NCBI RefSeq assembly: GCF_947488715.1
Contig: NZ_CANLAG010000001.1
Coordinates: forward strand, 1-64,000
DNA: 64,000 nt
Reading direction: 5' to 3'
DNA from: an uncultured Tateyamaria sp.
Lineage (GTDB): Bacteria > Pseudomonadota > Alphaproteobacteria > Rhodobacterales > Rhodobacteraceae
In this document: positions 9,670 through 19,995 of the stretch, in pieces
Layout of the letters: every line of letters starts with the position of its first letter
Numbering within the stretch: the first letter of the stretch is position 1
Position numbers and translations under genes: made by a program
Notes under the pieces: generated by a model
Databases searched by the model: none
What the model was told of the DNA's origin: nothing
The model's input: the letters and a program-made list of their open reading frames with translations, nothing else

Positions 9670-11172
9670 GTGACTGTTGTGGAATTGCTTGTCCTCGCTG
9701 GTTGTACTGCTGTGTCTTTGGCGGTTGGCCTGTTCTATCTTGGACGTCCCGCGGCCCCGCGGAGCGGTCAGATGCCTGTGCGGTCTGATGGGCTGCACTT
9801 TCTCTTTTCCGATCTGGATCTGGAACACGCGTCGCATCATGCGCGTGCGATCCTCAAAACCGGCAGTGCCGAAACCGACTGGCACGCGCTGCGCGATAGC
9901 CTGCTGTCCCGTTTTCCCGGCCTGCCCGAGGCAGAGACGCTGCGCGATGCCGTGTCCATGACACTGCCATCCGTCGCAGCCGATGATCCCGCCGTTCTGA
10001 CCCTCACGCGCGAGGATATGATGACGCGGGTCATCATCGATCAGGACGACACGACGGACGCCAGCACCATACACATCGTCAAATCCCTCGAGGCAGAGCT
10101 GGACACCCTGCGTCTTGCCGCGCGGGACGCGCCCTATCCCATATGGCTCGCCGATGAGACGGGGCGCAATCAATGGCAGAACACGGCCTATGCAACCCTG
10201 GCCCAGGCCGCCCAACCGGGCGGCGCGCCGCTGTTCGATCTGGCGCAGCTGCACGCAGAGACAAAGGGCACCGTGCGTGTGCCGGTGCAGAACCTGAAAA
10301 CCGACGTAACCGAATGGTACAACGTGACCGCCACCCGTGCCGGCAGTCAAGTGATCTATCACGCCGTCGACATCAACGCGGTCATTCAGGCCGAAATCGC
10401 CCAGCGCAACTTTGTCCAGACGCTGGCCAAGACCTTTGCCCAACTGTCCATCGGTTTGGCCATTTTTGATCGCAACGGGCAACTGGCGCTGTTCAACCCG
10501 GCGCTGGTCGATCTGACGTCATTGCCCGCTGAATTCCTCAGCGGACGCCCGGATCTGTTGTCGTTCTTTGACCGGCTGCGCGACAACCGCGTGATGCCCG
10601 AACCCAAGAACTACAGCTCTTGGCGGCAAGAGATTACTGACATGATCGCCGCGGCCAGCCACGGCAGTTATCAGGAAACCTGGACGCTCGACACCGGTCA
10701 CACCTACCGGGTCAGCGGGCGGCCCCACCCGGACGGCGCCGTCGCGTTCCTGATCGAAGACATCACCGCCGAGATTTCCCTGACCCGCAACTTCCGCGCC
10801 GAGCTCGAGTTGGGTCAATCGCTGATGGACACATTCGAGGACGCGCTGGCCGTGTTCTCATCCGCTGGTGTGCTGACGTTCTGCAACGCTGCGTACCGGG
10901 GCATGTGGAAAATGGACCCGGACAACAGCTTTGCCGACGTGACCATCGTGGACTGCATCAAGGAATGGCAGGCCCACACCCGTCCCGACCCCGCCTGGGC
11001 GGACATGCGTGATTTCGTTATGCGGCTGGGTGAACGCGCAGTGTGGGAAACCGATGTGCATCACCTCGAACGCGGGTCCTATGTTGTGCAACTTTCGCCC
11101 ATTGCATCCGGTGCGACCGTGGTTCGGTTTTCGGAAACCTCCGTTCCCGCACAGGTTCCCGCCCGCGCCTGA
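9670..11172 (+). CDS. Membrane-anchored PAS-domain protein, DivL-like, without kinase domain
   Basis: This 500-residue protein has one N-terminal membrane span (residues 4-24), a variable region, and then successive PAS-like segments (around 150-250, 260-360 and 375-480). There is no visible HisKA H-box or HATPase motif. PAS proteins of this kind next to tsaE are annotated in Rhodobacterales as homologues of DivL, which in Caulobacter modulates the CckA kinase and so CtrA phosphorylation. That assignment here is inference from architecture, neighbourhood and the CtrA-type site upstream. The start is a GTG at 9670; a second GTG at 9679 is possible. Confidence 0.65.
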   Translation: MTVVELLVLAGCTAVSLAVGLFYLGRPAAPRSGQMPVRSDGLHFLFSDLDLEHASHHARAILKTGSAETDWHALRDSLLSRFPGLPEAETLRDAVSMTLPSVAADDPAVLTLTREDMMTRVIIDQDDTTDASTIHIVKSLEAELDTLRLAARDAPYPIWLADETGRNQWQNTAYATLAQAAQPGGAPLFDLAQLHAETKGTVRVPVQNLKTDVTEWYNVTATRAGSQVIYHAVDINAVIQAEIAQRNFVQTLAKTFAQLSIGLAIFDRNGQLALFNPALVDLTSLPAEFLSGRPDLLSFFDRLRDNRVMPEPKNYSSWRQEITDMIAAASHGSYQETWTLDTGHTYRVSGRPHPDGAVAFLIEDITAEISLTRNFRAELELGQSLMDTFEDALAVFSSAGVLTFCNAAYRGMWKMDPDNSFADVTIVDCIKEWQAHTRPDPAWADMRDFVMRLGERAVWETDVHHLERGSYVVQLSPIASGATVVRFSETSVPAQVPARA

Positions 11173-11217
11173 GGTCATTCCACTTGCAGCGCGCCGGGAT
11201 GCAGATAACTTGGCGTA

Positions 11218-11691
11218 ATGACGGACGTTTCCCTCACCTTGGACTGGCTCGACGCGGATGCAACGGCACAGACCGCGCGCGCCATCGGCCTGCATCTCGC
11301 CCCCGGCGACACTGTCCTGCTCAGCGGTCCGGTTGGCGCAGGCAAGACGCATTTTGCCCGCAGCCTGATCCAATCCATTCTCCCCACACCCGAGGACGTG
11401 CCATCGCCCACTTTCACGCTGGTACAGACCTATGACACCACGCGCGGAACGCTGTGGCACGCGGATCTCTACCGCGTATCCATGGATACCGAGATTGACG
11501 AATTAGGACTGGTCGATGCATTTGAGGATGCGATCTGTTTGATCGAATGGCCCGACCGGCTGGGACCTCTGTGGCCAGACACTGCGCTGGCGCTGGACAT
11601 CTCCGTGGGCGACGACACCCGAACGGCGCGGCTTGGCTGGTCCGATCCAAAGTGGGCCAACCGTCTGGCCGGAGTGACACAACATGCCTGA
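11218..11691 (+). CDS. tsaE: tRNA threonylcarbamoyladenosine biosynthesis ATPase TsaE
   Basis: The 157-residue P-loop protein has Walker A GPVGAGKT at residues 37-44, the FTLVQTY segment and the HADLYR motif of the family. TsaE is the ATPase that resets the TsaB-TsaD complex during t6A37 modification of ANN-decoding tRNAs. It heads a run of overlapping genes: its last 8 bp are shared with the start of amgK, so translation is probably coupled. Confidence 0.96.
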   Translation: MTDVSLTLDWLDADATAQTARAIGLHLAPGDTVLLSGPVGAGKTHFARSLIQSILPTPEDVPSPTFTLVQTYDTTRGTLWHADLYRVSMDTEIDELGLVDAFEDAICLIEWPDRLGPLWPDTALALDISVGDDTRTARLGWSDPKWANRLAGVTQHA

Positions 11692-12703
11692 TCGTTCAGA
11701 CCATATCGCGCAATTCCTGAATACCGCAGGATGGGGGGACGCACCACGTACGTTGGTGGCGGGTGACGCCTCGAACCGCCGCTATGAACGGCTGTCACGC
11801 GGTGGCACAACCGTGATCCTCATGGACGCGCCACCGGACAAGGGCGAAGACGTCCGCCCTTTTGTCACCATCACCGAGATTTTGCGCACCGCAGGCCTGT
11901 CGGCGCCCGAAATCATCGCGCAGGACACGCAGCACGGCTTTCTACTGATCGAAGACTTGGGTGACGATCTCTTTGCCCGCGTCATGGCCGCCGACCCGAC
12001 CACGCAGGCCCCTCTGTATGAGGCGGCGACCGACGTGCTGATCCATCTGCATCGGGCACCCGCTCCAGACTTGCCGCGCTATGATGCGGCGACGATGACG
12101 ACGCTCGCCTGCCTTGCATTCGACTGGTATCAACGCGGAACGACCGGGGATGTGAACGCGGATGACCGCGCCCGTTTTGCCGACGCATTTGAAACTGCCC
12201 TGACCCCGCTGGACGCAACACCGCCTGTGCTGATCCAGCGCGACTATCACGCGGAAAACCTAATCTGGTTGCCGAACCGAACCGGTCCTGCGCGTGTCGG
12301 GTTGCTCGACTATCAGGACGCAATGCTGGGCCATCCGGCCTATGACCTTGTGTCCATCGCGCAGGACGCGCGCCGGGATGTGAAACCGGACCTGTCCGAC
12401 ATGATGACCACCCGATATGTCGATGCAACCGGCACAGATGCAGATCAGTTTGCCCACGCCTACGCGCTGCTGGGCGTTCAGCGCAACATGCGGATCCTGG
12501 GTGTGTTCGCCCGCCTGTCGCTGTCTTACGGCAAACCGCATTATGTCGATCTGATCCCGCGCGTCTGGGCGCATATCCAAACCAACCTGGCACATCCCGA
12601 ACTCGCCGCGATCGCACCGCTGATCCGGGACAGCCTGCCTGCCCCGACAACTGACCTTCTGACAAGGCTCAAGGACCAATGCGCAACGATCCCCCGGCCC
12701 TGA
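11684..12703 (+). CDS. amgK: Aminoglycoside phosphotransferase-fold kinase, AmgK type (MurNAc/GlcNAc anomeric kinase)
   Basis: The 339-residue protein has the APH fold. The catalytic loop is RDYHAENLIW (D187, N192), followed by the metal-binding segment LDYQDAMLGHPAYDL with D209. AmgK phosphorylates the anomeric hydroxyl of N-acetylmuramate or N-acetylglucosamine in a peptidoglycan recycling route that bypasses the fosfomycin-sensitive MurA step. The adjoining gene downstream, overlapping by 25 bp, encodes a MurU-like nucleotidyltransferase, the next enzyme of that route. This pairing is the strongest evidence for the substrate. Confidence 0.87.
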   Translation: MPDRSDHIAQFLNTAGWGDAPRTLVAGDASNRRYERLSRGGTTVILMDAPPDKGEDVRPFVTITEILRTAGLSAPEIIAQDTQHGFLLIEDLGDDLFARVMAADPTTQAPLYEAATDVLIHLHRAPAPDLPRYDAATMTTLACLAFDWYQRGTTGDVNADDRARFADAFETALTPLDATPPVLIQRDYHAENLIWLPNRTGPARVGLLDYQDAMLGHPAYDLVSIAQDARRDVKPDLSDMMTTRYVDATGTDADQFAHAYALLGVQRNMRILGVFARLSLSYGKPHYVDLIPRVWAHIQTNLAHPELAAIAPLIRDSLPAPTTDLLTRLKDQCATIPRP

Positions 12704-13371
12704 TGCTGTTTGCCGCCGGTTTCGGGACGCGGATGCGCCCGCTGACCGACGACATGCCCAAGCCGCTGATTCCCGTGGCTGGCAAGCCCCTGATCGACCA
12801 CGCCACGGCACTGGCACAGGACGCAGAGGTGGGACAGATGGTGGCCAATCTCCACTATCTGCCGGAACAATTGGAAGCACACCTCGCCAACACGCCTGTT
12901 GAGACGATCACGGAAACCCCCGACATCCTTGATACGGGTGGCGGGTTGCGCAACGCGCTGCCGACCCTTGGCACCAACCCGGTTGTGACACTGAACACCG
13001 ATGCGATCTGGGCCGGGCCAAACCCGATCCGACACCTGCTGGACGCGTGGAACCCCGAGACGATGGACGCGCTCTTGATGTGTATCCCGATGGACCACGC
13101 ACATGGCCGCACCGGAACGGGCGATTTCGATATCGACCGAGCAGGAACACTGCGCCGTGGCACGCAGGCCTTGTATGGCGGCGCGCAAATCATGAAAACC
13201 GACCTGCTCCATTCCGTGTCAGAGACCGCGTTTTCCCTGAATGTCGTTTGGAACATGATGGCGGCGCGCGACCGGCTCTTTGGTGTGCTCTATCCCGGTC
13301 ACTGGTGCGATGTGGGTCACCCCGGTGGCATTCAAGAGGCCCAGGACATGCTGGCCGCCCACCATGTTTGA
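12679..13371 (+). CDS. murU: MurNAc-1-phosphate uridylyltransferase (MurU-like)
   Basis: The 230-residue protein opens with the sugar-nucleotidyltransferase signature AAGFGTRMRPLTDDMPKPL, has the metal-binding LNTDAIW segment near residue 95 and ends without an acyltransferase domain, like MurU. It should convert MurNAc-1-phosphate and UTP to UDP-MurNAc in cell-wall recycling. It overlaps amgK by 25 bp and addB by 8 bp. A general glucose-1-phosphate uridylyl- or thymidylyltransferase role is less likely given the amgK partner. Confidence 0.87.
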   Translation: MRNDPPALMLFAAGFGTRMRPLTDDMPKPLIPVAGKPLIDHATALAQDAEVGQMVANLHYLPEQLEAHLANTPVETITETPDILDTGGGLRNALPTLGTNPVVTLNTDAIWAGPNPIRHLLDAWNPETMDALLMCIPMDHAHGRTGTGDFDIDRAGTLRRGTQALYGGAQIMKTDLLHSVSETAFSLNVVWNMMAARDRLFGVLYPGHWCDVGHPGGIQEAQDMLAAHHV

Positions 13372-16297
13372 CCCCGACACCGCCCCTCGCCTGTTTGGAT
13401 GCCCGGTTGGCGTTGATTTTCCCGCCGCTGTGCTGCGGGGCCTCGAAACCCGGTTGGAAGGGTCCCCGCCCGAGGCATGGGCGCGCGTCACGCTGTTCGT
13501 CAACACAAGGCGCATGGCACGTCGCCTGCGCGACCTGTTCGATGCGGGGCCACCCCGGCTGTTGCCGCGTATCCGCATGTTGACCGACCTTGATGACCTG
13601 CTGCCGGGCGGGGGTTTGCCGCCCGCGGGATCGGCGCTCAAACGGCGGCTGGAGTTGGTGAACCTGACCCAATGCCTGATCGCGCGCGAAACGCATATCG
13701 CGCCAACCACCGCAGGCTTTGATCTGGCCGACAGCCTCGCCAGCCTGATGGACGAGATGCAGGGCGAAGGGGTTAGCGCCGACCGGATTGCGGAACTAGA
13801 TGTGTCGGACCAGTCGGGGCATTGGGAACGGGCGCAGCAGTTTTTTGGCATCGCGCAGACCTATATCAACAGCATGTCCGACGCCCCCGATCCAGAGGCG
13901 CGACAACGCGAAACCGTGCTGCGGCTGGCCGATCACTGGGCCACGTCGCCGCCCGCCGATCCGGTGCTGGTCATTGGATCAACAGGGTCACGTGGCACAA
14001 CGCAACTGCTGATGCAGGCGGTTGCCCGACTGCCCCAGGGCGCGGTAATCCTGCCCGGTTTCGATTTTGACATGCCGCACGTATGGGACCACATGGCGCG
14101 CAACGACATGGGCGAGGATCACCCCCAGTTCCGCTTTCTCAAACTGGCGCAGATGCTGGACATGTCCCCGGCTGACATCACACCATGGTCCGACGACACA
14201 GCCCCCTCACCGCCGCGCAACCGGCTGGTGTCACTGGCCCTGCGCCCGGCCCCTGTCACCGACGCGTGGCGCAGCGAGGGGCCCGCGCTGACCGATCTGG
14301 ATAAAGCCACCGCCAACGTCACCCTGATCGAGGCCGACACCCCACGCGCCGAAGCCATCGCCATCGCACTGCGGCTCAGGGCGGCTGCGGAAACAGGCCA
14401 GCGCGCGGCGCTGATCACCCCGGACCGCATGCTGACGCGTCAGGTCACCGCCGCCCTCGACCGTTGGAACATCCTGCCCGATGACAGCGCAGGCACGCCG
14501 CTGCACCTATCACCGCCCGGACGGTTTTTGCGCCACGTGGCGCAGCTCTTTGGGCGGCCGCTGGATGCCGAGGCTCTGCTGACCCTGCTCAAACATCCGC
14601 TGACGCACACCGGCGCGGACCGGAACCTGCACCAGCGCCTGACTGAACGGCTCGAACTGCGGATCCGCCGCGATGGCCTGCCCTATCCCGACGCGGACGG
14701 GTTGGCACGGCTCGCCGCCAAGGAAACCGCCGACGGGATCGAAGACTGGGCGGCCTGGCTGGGTGACACGTTCTGCAATCAACACGTCGCGGGTGACGTC
14801 CCGCTTGAGACATGGGTGACCCGACACCTCGCATTGGCCGAAGCGATTGCAACAGGCCGTACCGGCACTGACACGGGTGGCCTCTGGCAGAAAAAGGCGG
14901 GGCAAAAGGCGCAGGCGGCCATGACGTCTCTGGCCGAACACGCACAACATGGCGGCGCTCTGTCAGCGGCGGATTACGCCGCGCTGGTCGATGGCATCCT
15001 GCAACAGGAAGAAGTCCGCGACCGCGATGCCCCGCACCCCACCATCATGATCTGGGGCACGCTCGAGGCGCGGGTACAGGGGGCCGAACTGGTCATCCTT
15101 GCCGGTCTAAACGACGGTACATGGCCCGAGGCGCCCAAACCTGACCCATGGCTGAACCGCAAGATGCGGTTTGATGCGGGTCTGTTGCTGCCGGAACGGC
15201 GCATCGGCTTGTCGGCCCACGATTTTCAACAAGCCATCGCCGCACCCGAGGTCTGGCTGACCCGCGCCATCCGATCCGACGACGCCGAAACCGTGCCATC
15301 CCGCTGGATGAACCGGTTGCAGAACCTTGTGTCGGGCCTGCCGGGTGGCACGGACATCTGGGACGCGATGCGCACACGGGGCAAGACCTGGCTTGACCAC
15401 GGCAGGCAACTGGACGCGGCACCCGACACGCCCAAGGCGCCCCGCCCCGCCCCCTGCCCGCCTGTCTCGGCCCGACCCCGCCGCCTCACTGTCACCGAAA
15501 TCCAGACGCTGATCCGCGACCCCTATGCGATCTACGCCAAGCACGTGCTGCGTCTGCGCGCCCTGAACCCACTGGTCCAAAGCCCCGATGCCCTGTTGCG
15601 CGGCATCCTCTCGCACGATGTGATGGAACGCTTTGTTAAGGCGACATTGGACGATCCCGCGCTCTTGCGCACGGACACTCTGCTGGCTCAGGCGGCATCG
15701 GTGCTGCAACAAGACGTGCCATGGCCCGCCGCACGTGCGCTGTGGTTCGCCCGGTTTCAGCGCGCAGCCGATTGGATCGTGGCCACGGAACAGACCCGTC
15801 AGATGCGCGCCACCCCCACCCTGTTCGAAGAACAAGCCGTAGGCCGGCTGACCCTGCCCAGTATCAAGACCACGCTCGAAGGGCGCGCAGATCGCATCGA
15901 CGTCGACACGGACGGTGCGGTGATTCTCTATGATTACAAGACCGGCACGCCGCCCAGCCTGGATGCCCAAAAACACTTCGACAAACAGCTCTTGATCGAA
16001 GTCGCCATGATCGAAGAGGGCGCATTCGACGCACTAGGCCCCCGCCCGGTGCGCGGTGCGCAGTTCATCGGCATCGGCTCCAACCCCAAGGCGGTTGACG
16101 CACCCATCGAAGACGAACCGCCAACCAAGGTGTTGACCGAATTGGTCAGCCTGCTGTCCTCCTACCTCGAAGGGGACAAGGGCTATACCTCGCGGCGCGC
16201 CTTGGAAAAGGAACGGCACAGCCGCGACTATGACCAGCTGTCGCGGTTCGGCGAATGGGACATCAGCATGGACCCCGTGCCGGAGGTGTTGGAATGA
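13364..16297 (+). CDS. addB: Double-strand break repair nuclease-helicase subunit AddB
   Basis: The 977-residue protein belongs to the alphaproteobacterial AddB family: an inactive helicase-like body and a C-terminal PD-(D/E)XK nuclease with LEGRADRID (around 840) and YDYKTG (around 855). AddAB resects double-strand ends to recombinogenic 3' tails. The start at 13364 (MFDPDTAPRL) overlaps the murU stop by 8 bp; the upstream extension of the frame lies inside murU and is not family-like. It overlaps addA by ATGA. I see no Walker A motif near the N-terminus, as expected for this subunit in alphaproteobacteria. Confidence 0.95.
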   Translation: MFDPDTAPRLFGCPVGVDFPAAVLRGLETRLEGSPPEAWARVTLFVNTRRMARRLRDLFDAGPPRLLPRIRMLTDLDDLLPGGGLPPAGSALKRRLELVNLTQCLIARETHIAPTTAGFDLADSLASLMDEMQGEGVSADRIAELDVSDQSGHWERAQQFFGIAQTYINSMSDAPDPEARQRETVLRLADHWATSPPADPVLVIGSTGSRGTTQLLMQAVARLPQGAVILPGFDFDMPHVWDHMARNDMGEDHPQFRFLKLAQMLDMSPADITPWSDDTAPSPPRNRLVSLALRPAPVTDAWRSEGPALTDLDKATANVTLIEADTPRAEAIAIALRLRAAAETGQRAALITPDRMLTRQVTAALDRWNILPDDSAGTPLHLSPPGRFLRHVAQLFGRPLDAEALLTLLKHPLTHTGADRNLHQRLTERLELRIRRDGLPYPDADGLARLAAKETADGIEDWAAWLGDTFCNQHVAGDVPLETWVTRHLALAEAIATGRTGTDTGGLWQKKAGQKAQAAMTSLAEHAQHGGALSAADYAALVDGILQQEEVRDRDAPHPTIMIWGTLEARVQGAELVILAGLNDGTWPEAPKPDPWLNRKMRFDAGLLLPERRIGLSAHDFQQAIAAPEVWLTRAIRSDDAETVPSRWMNRLQNLVSGLPGGTDIWDAMRTRGKTWLDHGRQLDAAPDTPKAPRPAPCPPVSARPRRLTVTEIQTLIRDPYAIYAKHVLRLRALNPLVQSPDALLRGILSHDVMERFVKATLDDPALLRTDTLLAQAASVLQQDVPWPAARALWFARFQRAADWIVATEQTRQMRATPTLFEEQAVGRLTLPSIKTTLEGRADRIDVDTDGAVILYDYKTGTPPSLDAQKHFDKQLLIEVAMIEEGAFDALGPRPVRGAQFIGIGSNPKAVDAPIEDEPPTKVLTELVSLLSSYLEGDKGYTSRRALEKERHSRDYDQLSRFGEWDISMDPVPEVLE

Positions 16298-19200
16298 CCG
16301 CTCTGCATGACGCCACACGCCGCCAGCACGAGGCGGCGCAACCCATGGCCTCTACGTGGCTCTCGGCCAATGCCGGATCGGGCAAGACCCGCGTGCTGAC
16401 CGACCGCGTGGCCCGCCTGCTGCTCGAAGAGGTGGAACCCCAGCACATCCTGTGCCTGACCTACACCAAGGCCGCCGCCTCAGAGATGCAGAACCGGCTG
16501 TTCAAACGGCTGGGCGCGTGGGCCATGCTGGATGACCCCGAATTGGTCGCCGCACTCGCAGAACTCGGGCTCGACCGGACACCAACGGCCGAAGATCTCA
16601 AGGCCGCGCGCACCCTCTTTGCACGTGCGATCGAGACACCGGGTGGGTTGAAAATCCAGACGATCCACTCGTTCTGTGCGTCTCTATTGCGGCGTTTTCC
16701 GCTCGAAGCAGGCGTAAGCCCCCAATTCACCGAAATCGAAGACCGCGCCGCCGATCTGCTGCGCGCAGAGCTTGCCGACCAGATGGCAGAGGGACCAGAC
16801 GCCGCCGCACTCACCGCGCTCGCGGGCCTCTACACCGGCGAAGATTTCCTGAAACTGACAAAAGAGATTGCACGCAACGGGTCGCAGTTTTCCGATATGA
16901 CGCTGCGCGATGCCCTGCCGCTGTTTGGGCACCCCCCCGACTTGTCCCCCGACCGGATCATGCAGGACACATTTGCACCCGACGACTGGGAACTGATCGA
17001 CGAACTGGTGCCGGTCATGTTGGGTCAGGGTGTGTCGGACGCGCGTGTTGGCGAAATGCTGCAAGCCATTGTCGCATTGGACCCCGCCAGCCTGTCTATC
17101 GCCGAAGCCGCGTTCTTGACCAAAACAGGTACCCGGAAAAAGAGGTTCCCGACCAAGCCGACCCAGACACAGGCGGCGCACCTGATGCCCCGCCTTGAGG
17201 CGCTGATGGACCGGGTCGAACAGGCGCGCGACGCCCGGCTCAGCCTTGCCGCCGCCAAACGGACCGTGACACTGCACCAGTTCGCCCGCCATTTCGCGCA
17301 ACGCTATACCGCGGCCAAGGATCGGCGCGGTTGGCTCGACTTTGACGATCTGATCCAAAAGGCGCGCGATCTGCTGGGCAACAGTGCTGTTGCCGCCTGG
17401 GTGCTCTACCGTCTCGACGGCGGGATCGACCACATCCTCGTGGACGAGGCCCAAGACACCAGCCCCGCCCAATGGGACGTTGTGCGCAAACTGGCCGAGG
17501 AATTCTCAAGCGGTGATGGTGCGCGCGCGGACGTGACGCGCACCATCTTTGTTGTCGGCGACAAGAAGCAGTCGATCTATTCCTTCCAGGGTGCCGACCC
17601 CCGTGAATTTGACCGCATGCAGGCCGAATTCGGCTCTAAACTGGCGGAATCGGGTCAGGTTCTGCACAGCAACACGCTCGACTATTCCTTTCGATCCTCG
17701 CCTGCGATCCTGAATCTGGTCGACGCGGTGTTTCAAAACGCGTCCTCGGCGGGCTTTGGTCACAACCTTCATATCGCGTTCAATGACCAGATGCCCGGCC
17801 GCGTGGATCTGTGGCCGCTTGTACCAAAGCCAGAGAAAGAGGCTGAACACGAGTGGTTCGATCCGGTAGACCGTCGCCATTCCGAACACGAGGATCGCAT
17901 CCTCGCCAAGGCGGTCGCGGATCAGATCCGCGACATGATCAATACCCGTGTCATGATCCCGGACGGAAAAGGCGCGCGACCAGTGCAACCACGCGATTTC
18001 CTGATCCTGGTCCAGACCCGTGGCGGTGTTTTTGGCGACATCATCCGCGCCTGCAAAGAGGCCGATTTGCCCATCGCCGGCGCTGATCGGCTCAAGGTCG
18101 GTGCCGAAACGGCGGTCAAGGATCTGGGCGCGCTCTTGTCTTTCCTCGCCACCCCGGATGACAGCCTGTCTTTGGCGACGGCCCTGCGCTCTCCGCTGTT
18201 TGGCTGGACCGAACAAGAGTTGTTCACGCTGGCCCACCGACGAACCGAGAAACACCTGTGGCCTGCACTGCGGGATCAGGGCGAGATTTACCCGGAAACA
18301 GTCTCTGTTCTGCATGATTTGCGCGATAGCGTGGATTTCCTGCGGCCCTACGATTTGATCGAACGCGTGCTGACCCGCCATCGCGGACGCCAGCGGCTGC
18401 TGTCCCGCCTGGGCGCAGAGGCAGAGGACGGGATCAACGCGTTGCTGTCCCAGGCACTCGCCTACGAACGGTCGTCGGTGCCCAGTCTGACAGGGTTCCT
18501 GACGTGGATGGAAACCGACAATTTCGAGGTCAAGCGCCAGATCGACAGCGCCTCGAACCAGATCCGCGTCATGACCGTCCACGGATCCAAAGGGCTGGAA
18601 GCACCCATTGTCATCCTGCCTGAATGTGGCAAACGCGAACCGCAGAACCGCGATGACATCATCGACATTGGCGGCGTGCCTGTGTGGAAGACATCCGCCG
18701 CGCAACAACCCGCCACAATGTCCCAACGTCTGAGTGAGATGAAGGATGCCCAGCGCGAAGAGTCCCTTCGACTGCTCTATGTGGCTCTAACACGGGCGGA
18801 AAAGTGGTTGATTGTGGGCGCGTCCGGTGCCCTCGACAAGGACGGTGACGATTGGCACCAGCGTGTCGGTGCGGGGATGCAGGCATGTGGCGCCGCTGAT
18901 CTCGCAACCCCGGTGGGTGCGGGCCTGCGGGTGGAACATGGCGACTGGTCGCTTGGCATGCAGACGCAAGACGCTGCACCTGCGGCCCCCGCCCTGCCCT
19001 TGCCGGCGCTGTTCCACACACCTGCGCCAGAGTTGCCAACCCCGGACCCCACGCTGTCGCCGTCTGGTTTGGGCGGGGCCAAGGCGCTGCCCGGCGACGG
19101 GTTGGACGAGGAAACCGCCAAAGCGTACGGCACATTGGTGCACCACCTGCTCGAACATCCCGGACATGGCGACATGCCCAGCGCCCTGCCCCCCGCGCTG

Positions 19201-19602
19201 GTGGACGAGGCCAAGGCCGAGGCAACCGCGATTCTCAATGCTCCGCACCTCGCGGACCTCTTTGCCAGCGACAGTCTTGCAGAGGTGGCGGTGACTGCCG
19301 ATCTGGGCGCGCGGCGCATGCACGGCACCATCGACCGGTTGATCATCACGCCGGACACGGTTCACGTGGTCGACTTCAAAAGCAACCGGGTCACCCCCAA
19401 AGACGCAGCGTCCTGTCCCGCAGGCGTTTTGGCCCAGATGGGGGCCTATGCCGTTGCGATGCGTCAGATTTATCCCAACAAGGCATTGAAACTGAGCATT
19501 TTGTGGACTCGCACCGCGCATCTGATGCCGCTACCGCACGATATCGTGACGTCTGCATTGGAACGTGCGCAATATCTTGACGATGGTGGGGCGGCTACCT
19601 AG
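16294..19602 (+). CDS. addA: Double-strand break repair helicase-nuclease AddA
   Basis: The 1102-residue UvrD-type helicase has Walker A ANAGSGKT at residues 25-32, [11 protein letters not shown] (motif Ia), the Walker B box [28 protein letters not shown] (motif III), [12 protein letters not shown] (motif V), LYVALTRA (motif VI), and a C-terminal nuclease with HGTIDRL and VVDFKSNR. It is the ATP-driven 3'-5' helicase and second nuclease of AddAB. The ATG at 16294 overlaps the addB stop as ATGA. The gene is strongly C-rich at third codon positions. Confidence 0.97.
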   Translation: MTALHDATRRQHEAAQPMASTWLSANAGSGKTRVLTDRVARLLLEEVEPQHILCLTYTKAAASEMQNRLFKRLGAWAMLDDPELVAALAELGLDRTPTAEDLKAARTLFARAIETPGGLKIQTIHSFCASLLRRFPLEAGVSPQFTEIEDRAADLLRAELADQMAEGPDAAALTALAGLYTGEDFLKLTKEIARNGSQFSDMTLRDALPLFGHPPDLSPDRIMQDTFAPDDWELIDELVPVMLGQGVSDARVGEMLQAIVALDPASLSIAEAAFLTKTGTRKKRFPTKPTQTQAAHLMPRLEALMDRVEQARDARLSLAAAKRTVTLHQFARHFAQRYTAAKDRRGWLDFDDLIQKARDLLGNSAVAAWVLYRLDGGIDHILVDEAQDTSPAQWDVVRKLAEEFSSGDGARADVTRTIFVVGDKKQSIYSFQGADPREFDRMQAEFGSKLAESGQVLHSNTLDYSFRSSPAILNLVDAVFQNASSAGFGHNLHIAFNDQMPGRVDLWPLVPKPEKEAEHEWFDPVDRRHSEHEDRILAKAVADQIRDMINTRVMIPDGKGARPVQPRDFLILVQTRGGVFGDIIRACKEADLPIAGADRLKVGAETAVKDLGALLSFLATPDDSLSLATALRSPLFGWTEQELFTLAHRRTEKHLWPALRDQGEIYPETVSVLHDLRDSVDFLRPYDLIERVLTRHRGRQRLLSRLGAEAEDGINALLSQALAYERSSVPSLTGFLTWMETDNFEVKRQIDSASNQIRVMTVHGSKGLEAPIVILPECGKREPQNRDDIIDIGGVPVWKTSAAQQPATMSQRLSEMKDAQREESLRLLYVALTRAEKWLIVGASGALDKDGDDWHQRVGAGMQACGAADLATPVGAGLRVEHGDWSLGMQTQDAAPAAPALPLPALFHTPAPELPTPDPTLSPSGLGGAKALPGDGLDEETAKAYGTLVHHLLEHPGHGDMPSALPPALVDEAKAEATAILNAPHLADLFASDSLAEVAVTADLGARRMHGTIDRLIITPDTVHVVDFKSNRVTPKDAASCPAGVLAQMGAYAVAMRQIYPNKALKLSILWTRTAHLMPLPHDIVTSALERAQYLDDGGAAT

Positions 19603-19640
19603 GTTGCCCTCCTACGCTTGATCCTGCCAGGAGAACAACA

Positions 19641-19961
19641 ATGGCAACTGTGGCCGTAACCGACGCAACATTTGACGCCGAAGTCAAAAATTCCGATGTC
19701 CCCGTCGTGGTGGACTTCTGGGCCGAATGGTGCGGCCCCTGCAAACAGATCGGCCCCGCTCTGGAAGAGCTGTCCGCCGAAATGGAAGGCAAGGTAAAGA
19801 TCGCCAAGGTGAACGTGGATGAAAATCCCAACTCGCCTGCCCAAATGGGTGTGCGCGGTATCCCTGCCCTGTTCATCTTCAAGGATGGTCAGGTCGTCTC
19901 GAACATGGCTGGCGCCAAGCCCAAGGCGGCGTTGCAGTCCTGGATCGAAGAATCCCTCTGA
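19641..19961 (+). CDS. trxA: Thioredoxin
   Basis: The 106-residue protein has the active site W30-C31-G-P-C34 and the cis-Pro loop [14 protein letters not shown]. It reduces cytoplasmic disulfides (ribonucleotide reductase, methionine sulfoxide reductases and others). An AGGAGAACAACA ribosome site precedes the ATG. It follows addA after 38 bp on the same strand, an arrangement that may allow co-transcription. Confidence 0.97.
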   Translation: MATVAVTDATFDAEVKNSDVPVVVDFWAEWCGPCKQIGPALEELSAEMEGKVKIAKVNVDENPNSPAQMGVRGIPALFIFKDGQVVSNMAGAKPKAALQSWIEESL

Positions 19962-19995
19962 TATAACGACCGGGCGCGTCGTCAGGCGCGCTCGT

